Shown here piece by piece: positions 49,061-63,300 of a DNA stretch of 64,000 nt (positions are counted from its first letter, which is position 1; the number at the start of each line of letters is the position of its first letter). The notes below the pieces were generated by a model. That model worked only from the letters and a program-made list of their open reading frames with translations, searched no databases and was not told the origin of the DNA. Where the stretch lies: NCBI GenBank assembly GCA_958299035.1, contig CATQJL010000305.1, positions 34,919,733-34,983,732 on the forward strand. Direction: 5' to 3'. Both the position numbers and the translations under genes were made by a program. Origin of the DNA: Cylicocyclus nassatus. Lineage: Eukaryota; Nematoda; Chromadorea; Rhabditida; Strongylidae.

Positions 49061-50120
49061 GACACTCCTTCGTAGGCCTTGACACTCCATCGTGAGCCTT
49101 AACACTCCTTCGTGAGCCTTGACACTACTTCGTAGGCCTTGACACTCCTTCGTAGGCCTTGACACTCCTTCGTAGGCCTTGACACTCCTTCGTGAGCCTT
49201 AACACTCCTTCGTGAGCCTTGACACTCCTTCGTAGGCCTTGACACTCCTTCGTAGGCCTTGACACTCCTTCGTGAGCCTTGACACTCCTTCGTAGGCCTT
49301 GACACTCCTTCGTGAGCCTTGACACTCCTTCGTAGGCCTTGACACTCCTTCGTGAGCCTTGACACTCCTTCGTAGGCCTTGACACTCCTTCGTGAGCCTT
49401 GACACTCCTTCGTAGGCCTTGACTCTCCTTCGTAGGCCTTGACACTCTTTCGTGAGCCTTGACACTCCTTCGTGAGCCTTGACACTCCTTCGTGAGCCTT
49501 GACACTCCTTCGTAGGCCTTGACACTCCTTCGTGAGCCTTGACACTCCTTCGTAGGCCTTGACACTCTTTCGTGAGCATTGACACTCCTTCGTGAGCCTT
49601 GACACTCCTTCGTGAGCCTTGACACTCCTTCGTAGGCCTTGACACTCCTTCGTGAGCCTTGACACTCCTTCGTAGGCCTTGACACTCCTTCGTGAGCCTT
49701 GACACTCCTTCGTAGGCCTTGACTCTCCTTCGTAGGCCTTGACACTCCTTCGTGAGCCTTGACACTCCTTCGTGAGCCTTGACACTCCTTCGTAGGCCTT
49801 GACACTCCTTCGTGAGCCTTGACACTCCTTCGTAGGCCTTGACACTCCTTCGTGAGCCTTGACACTCCTTCGTAGGCCTTGACACTCCTTCGTGAGCCTT
49901 GACACTCCTTCGTAGGCCTTGACACTCCTTCGTGAGCCTTGACACTCCTTCGTAGGCCTTGACACTCCTTCGTGAGCCTTGACACTCCTTCGTAGGCCTT
50001 GACACTCCTTCGTGAGCCTTGACACTCCTTCGTGAGCCTTGACACTCCTTCGTAGGCCTTGACACTCTTTCGTGAGCATTGACACTCCTTCGTGAGCCTT
50101 GACACTCCTTCGTGAGCCTT
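49061..50120. repeat. 1,060-bp duplication, copy 2 (1,100-bp spacing)
   Basis: All variants of copy 1 recur 1,100 bp later. Because it copies part of the variant-rich patch, it brings the last two TTAAC sites of the window (49,099 and 49,199) into Domain IV. Confidence 0.9.
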
Positions 50121-50320
50121 GACACTCCTTCGTAGGCCTTGACACTTCTTCGTAGGCCTTGACGCTCCTTCGTGAGCCTTGACACTCCTTCGTAGGCCTT
50201 GACACTCCTTCGTAGGCCTTGACACTCCTTCGTGAGCCTTGACACTCCTTCGTGAGCCTTGACACTCCTTCGTGAGCCTTGACACTCCTTCGTGAGCCTT
50301 GACACTCCTTCGTAGGCCTT

Positions 50321-51720
50321 GACACTCCTTCGTGAGCCTTGACACTCCTTCGTAGGCCTTGACACTCCTTCGTGAGCCTTGACACTCCTTCGTAGGCCTT
50401 GACTCTCCTTCGTAGGCCTTGACACTCTTTCGTGAGCCTTGACACTCCTTCGTGAGCCTTGACACTCCTTCGTGAGCCTTGACACTCCTTCGTAGGCCTT
50501 GACACTCCTTCGTGAGCCTTGACACTCCTTCGTAGGCCTTGACACTCTTTCGTGAGCATTGACACTCCTTCGTGAGCCTTGACACTCCTTCGTGAGTCTT
50601 GACACTCCTTCGTAGGCCTTGACACTCCTTCGTGAGCCTTGACACTCCTTCGTAGGCCTTGACACTCCTTCGTGAGCCTTGACACTCCTTCGTAGGACTT
50701 GACTCTCCTTCGTAGGCCTTGACACTCCTTCGTGAGCCTTGACACTCCTTCGTGAGCCTTGACACTCCTTCGTAGGCCTTGACACTCCTTCGTGAGCCTT
50801 GACACTCATTCGTAGGCCTTGACACTCCTTCGTGAGCCTTGACACTCCTTCGTAGGCCTTGACACTCCTTCGTGAGCCTTGACACTCCTTCGTAGGCCTT
50901 GACACTCCTTCGTGAGCCTTGACACTCCTTCGTAGGCCTTGACACTCCTTCGTGAGCCTTGACACTCCTTCGTAGGCCTTGACACTCCTTCGTGAGCCTT
51001 GACACTCCTTCGTGAGCCTTGACACTCCTTCGTAGGCCTTGACACTCTTTCGTGAGCATTGACACTCCTTCGTGAGCCTTGACACTCCTTCGTGAGCCTT
51101 GACACTCCTTCGTAGGCCTTGACACTCCTTCGTGAGCCTTGACACTCCTTCGTAGGCCTTGACACTCCTTCGTGAGCCTTGACACTCCTTCGTAGGCCTT
51201 GACTCTCCTTCGTAGGCCTTGACACTCCTTCGTGAGCCTTGACACTCCTTCGTGAGCCTTGACACTCCTTCGTAGGCCTTGACACTCCTTCGTGAGCCTT
51301 GACACTCCTTCGTAGGCCTTGACACTCCTTCGTGAGCCTTGACACTCCTTCGTAGGCCTTGACACTCCTTCGTGAGCCTTGACACTCCTTCGTAGGCCTT
51401 GACACTCCTTCGTGAGCCTTGACACTCCTTCGTGAGCCTTGACACTCCTTCGTGAGCCTTGACACTCCTTCGTGAGCCTTGACACTCCTTCGTAGGCCTT
51501 GACACTCCTTCGTGAGCCTTGACACTCCTTCGTAGGCCTTGACACTCCTTCGTGAGCCTTGACACTCCTTCGTAGGCCTTGACACTCCTTCGTGAGCCTT
51601 GACACTCTTTCGTGAGCATTGACACTCCTTCGTGAGCCTTGACACTCCTTCGTGAGCCTTGACACTCCTTCGTAGGCCTTGACACTCCTTCGTGAGCCTT
51701 GACACTCCTTCGTAGGCCTT
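50321..51720. repeat. 1,400-bp duplication, copy 1 (1,480-bp spacing)
   Basis: 70 units, shared with 51,801-53,200. Diagnostic variants are CGTGAGTCTT (50,591), CGTAGGACTT (50,691) and GACACTCATT (50,801). I see one difference in 1,400 bp. Confidence 0.9.
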
Positions 51721-51800
51721 GACACTCCTTCGTAGGCCTTGACACTCCTTCGTGAGCCTTGACACTCCTTCGTGAGCCTTGACACTCCTTCGTGAGCCTT

Positions 51801-53200
51801 GACACTCCTTCGTGAGCCTTGACACTCCTTCGTAGGCCTTGACACTCCTTCGTGAGCCTTGACACTCCTTCGTAGGCCTTGACTCTCCTTCGTAGGCCTT
51901 GACACTCTTTCGTGAGCCTTGACACTCCTTCGTGAGCCTTGACACTCCTTCGTGAGCCTTGACACTCCTTCGTAGGCCTTGACACTCCTTCGTGAGCCTT
52001 GACACTCCTTCGTAGGCCTTGACACTCTTTCGTGAGCATTGACACTCCTTCGTGAGCCTTGACACTCCTTCGTGAGTCTTGACACTCCTTCGTAGGCCTT
52101 GACACTCCTTCGTGAGCCTTGACACTCCTTCGTAGGCCTTGACACTCCTTCGTGAGCCTTGACACTCCTTCGTAGGACTTGACTCTCCTTCGTAGGCCTT
52201 GACACTCCTTCGTGAGCCTTGACACTCCTTCGTGAGCCTTGACACTCCTTCGTAGGCCTTGACACTCCTTCGTGAGCCTTGACACTCATTCGTAGGCCTT
52301 GACACTCCTTCGTGAGCCTTGACACTCCTTCGTAGGCCTTGACACTCCTTCGTGAGCCTTGACACTCCTTCGTAGGCCTTGACACTCCTTCGTGAGCCTT
52401 GACACTCCTTCGTAGGCCTTGACACTCCTTCGTGAGCCTTGACACTCCTTCGTAGGCCTTGACACTCCTTCGTGAGCCTTGACACTCCTTCGTGAGCCTT
52501 GACACTCCTTCGTAGTCCTTGACACTCTTTCGTGAGCATTGACACTCCTTCGTGAGCCTTGACACTCCTTCGTGAGCCTTGACACTCCTTCGTAGGCCTT
52601 GACACTCCTTCGTGAGCCTTGACACTCCTTCGTAGGCCTTGACACTCCTTCGTGAGCCTTGACACTCCTTCGTAGGCCTTGACTCTCCTTCGTAGGCCTT
52701 GACACTCCTTCGTGAGCCTTGACACTCCTTCGTGAGCCTTGACACTCCTTCGTAGGCCTTGACACTCCTTCGTGAGCCTTGACACTCCTTCGTAGGCCTT
52801 GACACTCCTTCGTGAGCCTTGACACTCCTTCGTAGGCCTTGACACTCCTTCGTGAGCCTTGACACTCCTTCGTAGGCCTTGACACTCCTTCGTGAGCCTT
52901 GACACTCCTTCGTGAGCCTTGACACTCCTTCGTGAGCCTTGACACTCCTTCGTGAGCCTTGACACTCCTTCGTAGGCCTTGACACTCCTTCGTGAGCCTT
53001 GACACTCCTTCGTAGGCCTTGACACTCCTTCGTGAGCCTTGACACTCCTTCGTAGGCCTTGACACTCCTTCGTGAGCCTTGACACTCTTTCGTGAGCATT
53101 GACACTCCTTCGTGAGCCTTGACACTCCTTCGTGAGCCTTGACACTCCTTCGTAGGCCTTGACACTCCTTCGTGAGCCTTGACACTCCTTCGTAGGCCTT
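51801..53200. repeat. 1,400-bp duplication, copy 2 (1,480-bp spacing)
   Basis: CGTGAGTCTT (52,071), CGTAGGACTT (52,171) and GACACTCATT (52,281) recur at +1,480. The single difference is CGTAGTCCTT at 52,511, where copy 1 has CGTAGGCCTT. Confidence 0.9.
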
Positions 53201-53740
53201 GACACTCCTTCGTGAGCCTTGACACTCCTTCGTAGGCCTTGACACTCCTTCGTGAGCCTTGACACTCTTTCGTGAGCATTGACACTCCTTCGTGAGCCTT
53301 GACACTCCTTCGTGAGCCTTGACACTCCTTCGTAGGCCTTGACACTCCTTCGTGAGCCTTGACACTCCTTCGTAGGCCTTGACACTCCTTCGTGAGCCTT
53401 GACACTCCTTCGTAGGCCTTGACTCTCCTTCGTAGGCCTTGACACTCCTTTGTGAGCCTTGACACTCCTTCGTGAGCCTTGACACTCCTTCGTAGGCCTT
53501 GACACTCCTTCGTGAGCCTTGACACTCCTTCGTAGGCCTTGACACTCCTTCGTGAGCCTTGACACTCCTTCGTAGGCCTTGACACTCCTTCGTGAGCCTT
53601 GACACTCCTTCGTGAGCCTTGACACTCCTTCGTGAGCCTTGACACTCCTTCGTAGGCCTTGACACTCCTTCGTGAGCCTTGACACTCCTTCGTAGGCCTT
53701 GACACTCCTTCGTGAGCCTTGACACTCCTTCGTGAGCCTT
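52901..53740. repeat. 840-bp duplication, copy 1 (1,720-bp spacing)
   Basis: 42 units matching 54,621-55,460, with CTCTTTCGTGAGCATT (53,081 and 53,261), GACTCTCC (53,421) and CTTTGTG (53,441). It overlaps the tail of the 1,480-bp-spaced copy, so duplications are nested. Confidence 0.88.
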
Positions 53741-54620
53741 GACACTCCTTCGTAGTCCTTGACACTCTTTCGTGAGCATTGACACTCCTTCGTGAGCCTT
53801 GACACTCCTTCGTGAGCCTTGACACTCCTTCGTAGGCCTTGACACTCCTTCGTGAGCCTTGACACTCCTTCGTAGGCCTTGACACTCCTTCGTGAGCCTT
53901 GACACTCCTTCGTAGGCCTTGACTCTCCTTCGTAGGCCTTGACACTCCTTCGTGAGCCTTGACACTCCTTCGTGAGCCTTGACACTCCTTCGTAGGCCTT
54001 GACACTCCTTCGTGAGCCTTGACACTCCTTCGTAGGCCTTGACACTCCTTCGTGAGCCTTGACACTCCTTCGTAGGCCTTGACACTCCTTCGTGAGCCTT
54101 GACACTCCTTCGTAGGCCTTGACACTCCTTCGTGAGCCTTGACACTCCTTCGTGAGCCTTGACACTCCTTCGTGAGCCTTGACACTCCTTCGTGAGCCTT
54201 GACACTCCTTCGTAGGCCTTGACACTCCTTCGTGAGCCTTGACACTCCTTCGTAGGCCTTGACACTCCTTCGTGAGCCTTGACACTCCTTCGTAGGCCTT
54301 GACACTCCTTCGTAGGCCTTGACACTCCTTTGTGAGCCTTGACACTCCTTCGTGAGCCTTGACACTCCTTCGTAGGCCTTGACACTCCTTCGTGAGCCTT
54401 GACACTCCTTCGTAGGCCTTGACACTCCTTCGTGAGCCTTGACACTCCTTCGTAGGCCTTGACACTCCTTCGTGAGCCTTGACACTCCTTCGTGAGCCTT
54501 GACACTCTTTCGTGAGCATTGACACTCCTTCGTGAGCCTTGACACTCCTTCGTGAGCCTTGACACTCCTTCGTAGGCCTTGACACTCCTTCGTGAGCCTT
54601 GACACTCCTTCGTAGGCCTT

Positions 54621-55460
54621 GACACTCCTTCGTGAGCCTTGACACTCCTTCGTGAGCCTTGACACTCCTTCGTGAGCCTTGACACTCCTTCGTAGGCCTT
54701 GACACTCCTTCGTGAGCCTTGACACTCCTTCGTAGGCCTTGACACTCCTTCGTGAGCCTTGACACTCCTTCGTAGGCCTTGACACTCCTTCGTGAGCCTT
54801 GACACTCTTTCGTGAGCATTGACACTCCTTCGTGAGCCTTGACACTCCTTCGTGAGCCTTGACACTCCTTCGTAGGCCTTGACACTCCTTCGTGAGCCTT
54901 GACACTCCTTCGTAGGCCTTGACACTCCTTCGTGAGCCTTGACACTCCTTCGTAGGCCTTGACACTCCTTCGTGAGCCTTGACACTCTTTCGTGAGCATT
55001 GACACTCCTTCGTGAGCCTTGACACTCCTTCGTGAGCCTTGACACTCCTTCGTAGGCCTTGACACTCCTTCGTGAGCCTTGACACTCCTTCGTAGGCCTT
55101 GACACTCCTTCGTGAGCCTTGACACTCCTTCGTAGGCCTTGACTCTCCTTCGTAGGCCTTGACACTCCTTTGTGAGCCTTGACACTCCTTCGTGAGCCTT
55201 GACACTCCTTCGTAGGCCTTGACACTCCTTCGTGAGCCTTGACACTCCTTCGTAGGCCTTGACACTCCTTCGTGAGCCTTGACACTCCTTCGTAGGCCTT
55301 GACACTCCTTCGTGAGCCTTGACACTCCTTCGTGAGCCTTGACACTCCTTCGTGAGCCTTGACACTCCTTCGTAGGCCTTGACACTACTTCGTGAGCCTT
55401 GACACTCCTTCGTAGGCCTTGACACTCCTTCGTGAGCCTTGACACTCCTTCGTGAGCCTT
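54621..55460. repeat. 840-bp duplication, copy 2 (1,720-bp spacing)
   Basis: Same order as copy 1; the only difference I see is GACACTACTT at 55,381 for GACACTCCTT. Confidence 0.88.
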
Positions 55461-57740
55461 GACACTCCTTCGTGAGCCTTGACACTCCTTCGTAGGCCTT
55501 GACACTCCTTCGTGAGCCTTGACACTCCTTCGTAGGCCTTGACACTCCTTCGTGAGCCTTGACACTCCTTCGTAGGCCTTGACACTCCCTCGTGAGCCTT
55601 GACACTCCTTCGTAGGCCTTGACACTCCTTCGTGAGCCTTGACACTCCTTCGTGAGCCTTGACACTCCTTCGTAGGCCTTGACACTCTTTCGTGAGCATT
55701 GACACTCCTTCGTGAGCCTTGACACTCCTTCGTGAGCCTTGACACTCCTTCGTAGGCCTTGACACTCCTTCGTAGGCCTTGACACTCCTTCGTGAGCCTT
55801 GACACTCCTTCGTAGGCCTTGACACTCCTTCGTGAGCCTTGACACTCCTTCGTAGGCCTTGACTCTCCTTCGTAGGCCTTGACACTCCTTCGTGAGCCTT
55901 GACACTCCTTCGTAGGCCTTGACACTCCTTCGTGAGCCTTGACACTCCTTCGTAGGCCTTGACACTCTTTCGTGAGCATTGACACTCCTTCGTGAGCCTT
56001 GACACTCCTTCGTGAACCTTGACACTCCTTCGTAGGCCTTGACACTCCTTCGTGAGCCTTGACACTCCTTCGTAGGCCTTGACACTCCTTCGTAGGCCTT
56101 GACACTCCTTCGTGAGCCTTGACACTCCTTCGTAGGCCTTGACACTCCTTCGTGAGCCTTGACACTCCTTCGTAGGCCTTGACACTCTTTCGTGAGCATT
56201 GACACTCCTTCGTGAGCCTTGACACTCCTTCGTGAGCCTTGACACTCCTTCGTAGGCCTTGACACTCCTTCGTGAGCCTTGACACTCCTTCGTAGGCCTT
56301 GACACTCCTTCGTGAGCCTTGACACTCCTTCGTAGGCCTTGACTCTCCTTCGTAGGCCTTGACACTCCTTCGTGAGCCTTGACACTCCTTCGTGAGCCTT
56401 GACACTCCTTCGTAGGCCTTGACACTCCTTCGTGAGCCTTGACACTCCTTCGTAGGCCTTGACACTCCTTCGTGAGCCTTGACACTCCTTCGTGAGCCTT
56501 GACACTCCTTCGTAGGCCTTGACACTCTTTCGTGAGCATTGACACTCCTTCGTGAGCCTTGACACTCCTTCGTGAGCCTTGACACTCCTTCGTAGGCCTT
56601 GACACTCCTTCGTAGGCCTTGACACTCCTTCGTGAGCCTTGACACTCCTTCGTAGGCCTTGACACTCCTTCGTGAGCCTTGACACTCCTTCGTAGGCCTT
56701 GACACTCTTTCGTGAGCATTGACACTCCTTCGTGAGCCTTGACACTCCTTCGTGAGCCTTGACACTCCTTCGTAGGCCTTGACACTCCTTCGTGAGCCTT
56801 GACACTCCTTCGTAGGCCTTGACACTCCTTCGTGAGCCTTGACACTCCTTCGTAGGCCTTGACTCTCCTTCGTAGGCCTTGACACTCCTTCGTGAGCCTT
56901 GACACTCCTTCGTGAGCCTTGACACTCCTTCGTAGGCCTTGACACTCCTTCGTAGGCCTTGACACTCCTTCGTGAGCCTTGACACTCCTTCGTAGGCCTT
57001 GACACTCCTTCGTGAGCCTTGACACTCCTTCGTGAGCCTTGACACTCCTTCGTGAGCCTTGACACTCCTTCGTAGGCCTTGACACTCTTTCGTGAGCATT
57101 GACACTCCTTCGTAGGCCTTGACTCTCCTTCGTAGGCCTTGACACTCCTTCGTGAGCCTTGACACTCCTTCGTGAGCCTTGACACTCCTTCGTAGGCCTT
57201 GACTCTCCTTCGTAGGCCTTGACACTCCTTCGTGAGCCTTGACACTCCTTCGTGAGCCTTGACACTCCTTCGTAGGCCTTGACACTCCTTCGTGAGCCTT
57301 GACACTCCTTCGTAGGCCTTGACACTCCTTCGTGAGCCTTGACACTCCTTCGTGAGCCTTGACACTCCTTCGTGAGCCTTGACACTCCTTCGTGAGCCTT
57401 GACACTCCTTCGTAGGCCTTGACACTCTTTCGTGAGCATTGACACTCCTTCGTAGGCCTTGACTCTCCTTCGTAGGCCTTGACACTCCTTCGTGAGCCTT
57501 GACACTCCTTCGTAGGCCTTGACACTCTTTCGTGAGCATTGACACTCCTTCGTGAGCCTTGACACTCCTTCGTAGGCCTTGACACTCCTTCGTGAGCCTT
57601 GACACTCCTTCGTAGGCCTTGACACTCTTTCGTGAGCATTGACACTCCTTCGTGAGCCTTGACACTCCTTCGTGAGCCTTGACACTCCTTCGTAGGCCTT
57701 GACACTCCTTCGTGAGCCTTGACACTCCTTCGTAGGCCTT

Positions 57741-58360
57741 GACTCTCCTTCGTAGGCCTTGACACTCCTTCGTGAGCATTGACACTCCTTCGTAGGCCTT
57801 GACTCTCCTTCGTAGGCCTTGACACTCCTTCGTGAGCCTTGACACTCCTTCGTAGGCCTTGACACTCTTTCGTGAGCATTGACACTCCTTCGTGAGCCTT
57901 GACACTCCTTCGTAGGCCTTGACACTCCTTCGTGAGCCTTGACACTCCTTCGTAGGCCTTGACACTCTTTCGTGAGCATTGACACTCCTTCGTGAGCCTT
58001 GACACTCCTTCGTGAGCCTTGACACTCCTTCGTAGGCCTTGACACTCCTTCGTGAGCCTTGACACTCCTTCGTAGGCCTTGACTCTCCTTCGTAGGCCTT
58101 GACACTCCTTCGTGAGCCTTGACACTCCTTCGTGAGCCTTGACACTCCTTCGTAGGCCTTGACACTCCTTCGTGAGCCTTGACACTCCTTCGTAGGCCTT
58201 GACACTCCTTCGTGAGCCTTGACACTCCTTCGTAGGCCTTGACACTCTTTCGTGAGCATTGACACTCCTTCGTGAGCCTTGACACTCCTTCGTGATCCTT
58301 GACACTCCTTCGTAGGCCTTGACACTCCTTCGTGAGCCTTGACACTCCTTCGTAGGCCTT
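57741..58360. repeat. 620-bp duplication, copy 1 (960-bp spacing)
   Basis: 31 units matching 58,701-59,320, including CGTGATCCTT (58,291). One difference near 57,761 (CACTCCTT against CACTCTTT at 58,721). Confidence 0.86.
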
Positions 58361-58700
58361 GACACTCCTTCGTGAGCCTTGACACTCCTTCGTAGGCCTT
58401 GACTCTCCTTCGTAGGCCTTGACACTCCTTCGTGAGCCTTGACACTCCTTCGTGAGCCTTGACACTCCTTCGTAGGCCTTGACACTCCTTCGTGAGCCTT
58501 GACACTCCTTCGTAGGCCTTGACACTCCTTCGTGAGCCTTGACACTCCTTCGTGAGCCTTGACACTCCTTCGTAGGCCTTGACACTCCTTCGTGAGCCTT
58601 GACACTCCTTCGTGAGCCTTGACACTCCTTCGTGAGCCTTGACACTCCTTCGTAGGCCTTGACACTCCTTCGTGAGCCTTGACGCTCCTTCGTAGGCCTT

Positions 58701-59320
58701 GACTCTCCTTCGTAGGCCTTGACACTCTTTCGTGAGCATTGACACTCCTTCGTAGGCCTTGACTCTCCTTCGTAGGCCTTGACACTCCTTCGTGAGCCTT
58801 GACACTCCTTCGTAGGCCTTGACACTCTTTCGTGAGCATTGACACTCCTTCGTGAGCCTTGACACTCCTTCGTAGGCCTTGACACTCCTTCGTGAGCCTT
58901 GACACTCCTTCGTAGGCCTTGACACTCTTTCGTGAGCATTGACACTCCTTCGTGAGCCTTGACACTCCTTCGTGAGCCTTGACACTCCTTCGTAGGCCTT
59001 GACACTCCTTCGTGAGCCTTGACACTCCTTCGTAGGCCTTGACTCTCCTTCGTAGGCCTTGACACTCCTTCGTGAGCCTTGACACTCCTTCGTGAGCCTT
59101 GACACTCCTTCGTAGGCCTTGACACTCCTTCGTGAGCCTTGACACTCCTTCGTAGGCCTTGACACTCCTTCGTGAGCCTTGACACTCCTTCGTAGGCCTT
59201 GACACTCTTTCGTGAGCATTGACACTCCTTCGTGAGCCTTGACACTCCTTCGTGATCCTTGACACTCCTTCGTAGGCCTTGACACTCCTTCGTGAGCCTT
59301 GACACTCCTTCGTAGGCCTT
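58701..59320. repeat. 620-bp duplication, copy 2 (960-bp spacing)
   Basis: CGTGATCCTT recurs at 59,251. The end of this copy (59,181-59,320) is present again at 60,421-60,560, giving the third CGTGATCCTT at 60,491. Confidence 0.86.
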
Positions 59321-60380
59321 GACACTCCTTCGTAGGCCTTGACTCTCCTTCGTAGGCCTTGACACTCCTTCGTGAGCCTTGACACTCCTTCGTGAGCCTT
59401 GACACTCCTTCGTAGGCCTTGACACTCCTTCGTGAGCCTTGACACTCCTTCGTAGGCCTTGACACTCCTTCGTGAGCCTTGACACTCCTTCGTGAGCCTT
59501 GACACTCCTTCGTAGGCCTTGACACTCCTTCGTGAGCCTTGACACTCCTTCGTGAGCCTTGACACTCCTTCGTGAGCCTTGACACTCCTTCGTAGGCCTT
59601 GACACTCCTTCGTGAGCCTTGACGCTCCTTCGTAGGCCTTGACACTCCTTCGTAGGCCTTGACACTCCTTCGTGAGCCTTGACACTCCTTCGTAGGCCTT
59701 GACACTCTTTCGTGAGCATTGACACTCCTTCGTGAGCCTTGACACTCCTTCGTGAGCCTTGACACTCCTTCGTAGGCCTTGACACTCCTTCGTGAGCCTT
59801 GACACTCCTTCGTAGGCCTTGACACTCCTTCGTGAGCCTTGACACTCCTTCGTAGGCCTTGACTCTCCTTCGTAGGCCTTGACACTCCTTCGTAGGCCTT
59901 GACACTCCTTCGTGAGCCTTGACACTCCTTCGTAGGCCTTGACACTCTTTCGTGAGCATTGACACTCCTTCGTGAGCCTTGACACTCCTTCGTAGGCCTT
60001 GACACTCCTTCGTAGGCCTTGACACTCCTTCGTGAGCCTTGACACTCCTTCGTAGGCCTTGACACTCCTTCGTAGGCCTTGACACTCCTTCGTGAGCCTT
60101 GACACTCCTTCGTGAGCCTTGACACTCCTTCGTGAGCCTTGACACTCCTTCGTAGGCCTTGACACTCCTTCGTGAGCCTTGACACTCCTTCGTAGGTCTT
60201 GACACTCCTTCGTGAGCCTTGACACTCCTTCGTAGGCCTTGACACTCCTTCGTGAGCCTTGACACTCCTTCGTAGGCCTTGACAATCCTTCGTGAGCCTT
60301 GACACTCCTTCGTAGGCCTTGACACTCCTTCGTGAGCCTTGACACTCCTTCGTAGGCCTTGACACTCCTTCGTGAGCCTT
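59321..60380. repeat. 1,060-bp duplication, copy 1 (1,260-bp spacing)
   Basis: 53 units matching 60,581-61,640, with GACGCT (59,621), CGTAGGTCTT (60,191) and GACAATCC (60,281). Upstream of it the spacing is 1,240 bp, so one unit was gained or lost at the junction. Confidence 0.88.
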
Positions 60381-60580
60381 GACGCTCCTTCGTAGGCCTT
60401 GACACTCCTTCGTGAGCCTTGACACTCCTTCGTAGGCCTTGACACTCTTTCGTGAGCATTGACACTCCTTCGTGAGCCTTGACACTCCTTCGTGATCCTT
60501 GACACTCCTTCGTAGGCCTTGACACTCCTTCGTGAGCCTTGACACTCCTTCGTAGGCCTTGACACTCCTTCGTGAGCCTT

Positions 60581-61640
60581 GACACTCCTTCGTAGGCCTT
60601 GACTCTCCTTCGTAGGCCTTGACACTCCTTCGTGAGCCTTGACACTCCTTCGTGAGCCTTGACACTCCTTCGTAGGCCTTGACACTCCTTCGTGAGCCTT
60701 GACACTCCTTCGTAGGCCTTGACACTCCTTCGTGAGCCTTGACACTCCTTCGTGAGCCTTGACACTCCTTCGTAGGCCTTGACACTCCTTCGTGAGCCTT
60801 GACACTCCTTCGTGAGCCTTGACACTCCTTCGTGAGCCTTGACACTCCTTCGTAGGCCTTGACACTCCTTCGTGAGCCTTGACGCTCCTTCGTAGGCCTT
60901 GACACTCCTTCGTAGGCCTTGACACTCCTTCGTGAGCCTTGACACTCCTTCGTAGGCCTTGACACTCTTTCGTGAGCATTGACACTCCTTCGTGAGCCTT
61001 GACACTCCTTCGTGAGCCTTGACACTCCTTCGTAGGCCTTGACACTCCTTCGTGAGCCTTGACACTCCTTCGTAGGCCTTGACACTCCTTCGTGAGCCTT
61101 GACACTCCTTCGTAGGCCTTGACTCTCCTTCGTAGGCCTTGACACTCCTTCGTAGGCCTTGACACTCCTTCGTGAGCCTTGACACTCCTTCGTAGGCCTT
61201 GACACTCTTTCGTGAGCATTGACACTCCTTCGTGAGCCTTGACACTCCTTCGTAGGCCTTGACACTCCTTCGTAGGCCTTGACACTCCTTCGTGAGCCTT
61301 GACACTCCTTCGTAGGCCTTGACACTCCTTCGTAGGCCTTGACACTCCTTCGTGAGCCTTGACACTCCTTCGTGAGCCTTGACACTCCTTCGTGAGCCTT
61401 GACACTCCTTCGTAGGCCTTGACACTCCTTCGTGAGCCTTGACACTCCTTCGTAGGTCTTGACACTCCTTCGTGAGCCTTGACACTCCTTCGTAGGCCTT
61501 GACACTCCTTCGTGAGCCTTGACACTCCTTCGTAGGCCTTGACAATCCTTCGTGAGCCTTGACACTCCTTCGTAGGCCTTGACACTCCTTCGTGAGCCTT
61601 GACACTCCTTCGTAGGCCTTGACACTCCTTCGTGAGCCTT
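60581..61640. repeat. 1,060-bp duplication, copy 2 (1,260-bp spacing)
   Basis: CGTAGGTCTT (61,451) and GACAATCC (61,541) recur at +1,260. Its right half is copied once more at 63,301. Confidence 0.88.
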
Positions 61641-63300
61641 GACACTCCTTCGTAGGCCTTGACACTCCTTCGTGAGCCTTGACACTCCTTCGTAGGCCTT
61701 GACACTCCTTCGTGAGCCTTGACACTCCTTCGTAGGCCTTGACTCTCCTTCGTAGGCCTTGACACTCCTTCGTGAGCCTTGACACTCCTTCGTGAGCCTT
61801 GACACTCCTTCGTAGGCCTTGACACTCCTTCGTGAGCCTTGACACTCCTTCGTAGGCCTTGACACTCCTTCGTGAGCCTTGACACTCCTTCGTAGGCCTT
61901 GACACTCCTTCGTGAGCCTTGACACTCCTTCGTAGGCCTTGACACTCCTTCGTGAGCCTTGACACTCCTTCGTAGGCCTTGACACTCCTTCGTGAGCCTT
62001 GACACTCCTTCGTAGGCCTTGACACTCCTTCGTGAGCCTTGACACTCCTTCGTGAGCCTTGACACTCCTTCGTAGGCTTTGACACTCTTTCGTGAGCATT
62101 GACACTCCTTCGTGAGCCTTGACACTCCTTCGTGAGCCTTGACACTCCTTCGTAGGCCTTGACACTCCTTCGTGAGCCTTGACACTCCTTCGTAGGCCTT
62201 GACACTCCTTCGTAGGCCTTGACACTCCTTCGTGAGCCTTGACACTCCTTCGTAGGCCTTGACACTCCTTCGTAGGCCTTGACACTCTTTCGTGAGCATT
62301 GACACTCCTTCGTAGGCCTTGACACTCCTTCGTGAGCCTTGACACTCCTTCGTAGGCCTTGACACTCCTTCGTGAGCCTTGACACTCCTTCGTAGGCCTT
62401 GACACTCCTTCGTGAGCCTTGACACTCCTTCGTAGGCCTTGACTCTCCTTCGTAGGCCTTGACACTCTTTCGTGAGCCTTGACACTCCTTCGTGAGCCTT
62501 GACACTCCTTCGTGAGCCTTGACACTCCTTCGTAGGCCTTGACACTCCTTCGTGAGCCTTGACACTCCTTCGTAGGCCTTGACACTCTTTCGTGAGCATT
62601 GACACTCCTTCGTGAGCCTTGACACTCCTTCGTGAGCCTTGACACTCCTTCGTAGGCCTTGACACTCCTTCGTGAGCCTTGACACTCCTTCGTAGGCCTT
62701 GACACTCCTTCGTGAGCCTTGACACTCCTTCGTAGGCCTTGACACTCCTTTGTGAGCCTTGACACTCCTTCGTGAGCCTTGACACTCCTTCGTAAGCCTT
62801 GACACTCCTTCGTAGGCCTTGACACTCCTTCGTGAGCCTTGACACTCCTTCGTAGGCCTTGACACTCCTTCGTGAGCCTTGACACTCCTTCGTGAGCCTT
62901 GACACTCCTTCGTGAGCCTTGACACTCCTTCGTAGGCCTTGACACTCCTTCGTGAGCCTTGACACTCCTTCGTGAGCCTTGACACTCCTTCGTAGGCCTT
63001 GACACTCCTTCGTGAGCCTTGACACTCCTTCGTGAGCCTTGACACTCCTTCGTGAGCCTTGACACTCCTTCGTGGGCCTTGACACTCCTGCGTAGGCCTT
63101 GACGCTCCTTCGTGAGCCTTGACACTCTTTCGTGAGCCTTGACACTCCTTCGTGAGCCTTGACACTCCTTCGTAGGCCTTGACACTCCTTCGTGAGCCTT
63201 GACACTCCTTCGTGAGCCTTGACACTCCTTCGTAGGCCTTGACACTCCTTCGTGAGCCTTGACACTCCTTCGTAGGCCTTGACACTCCTTCGTGAGCCTT

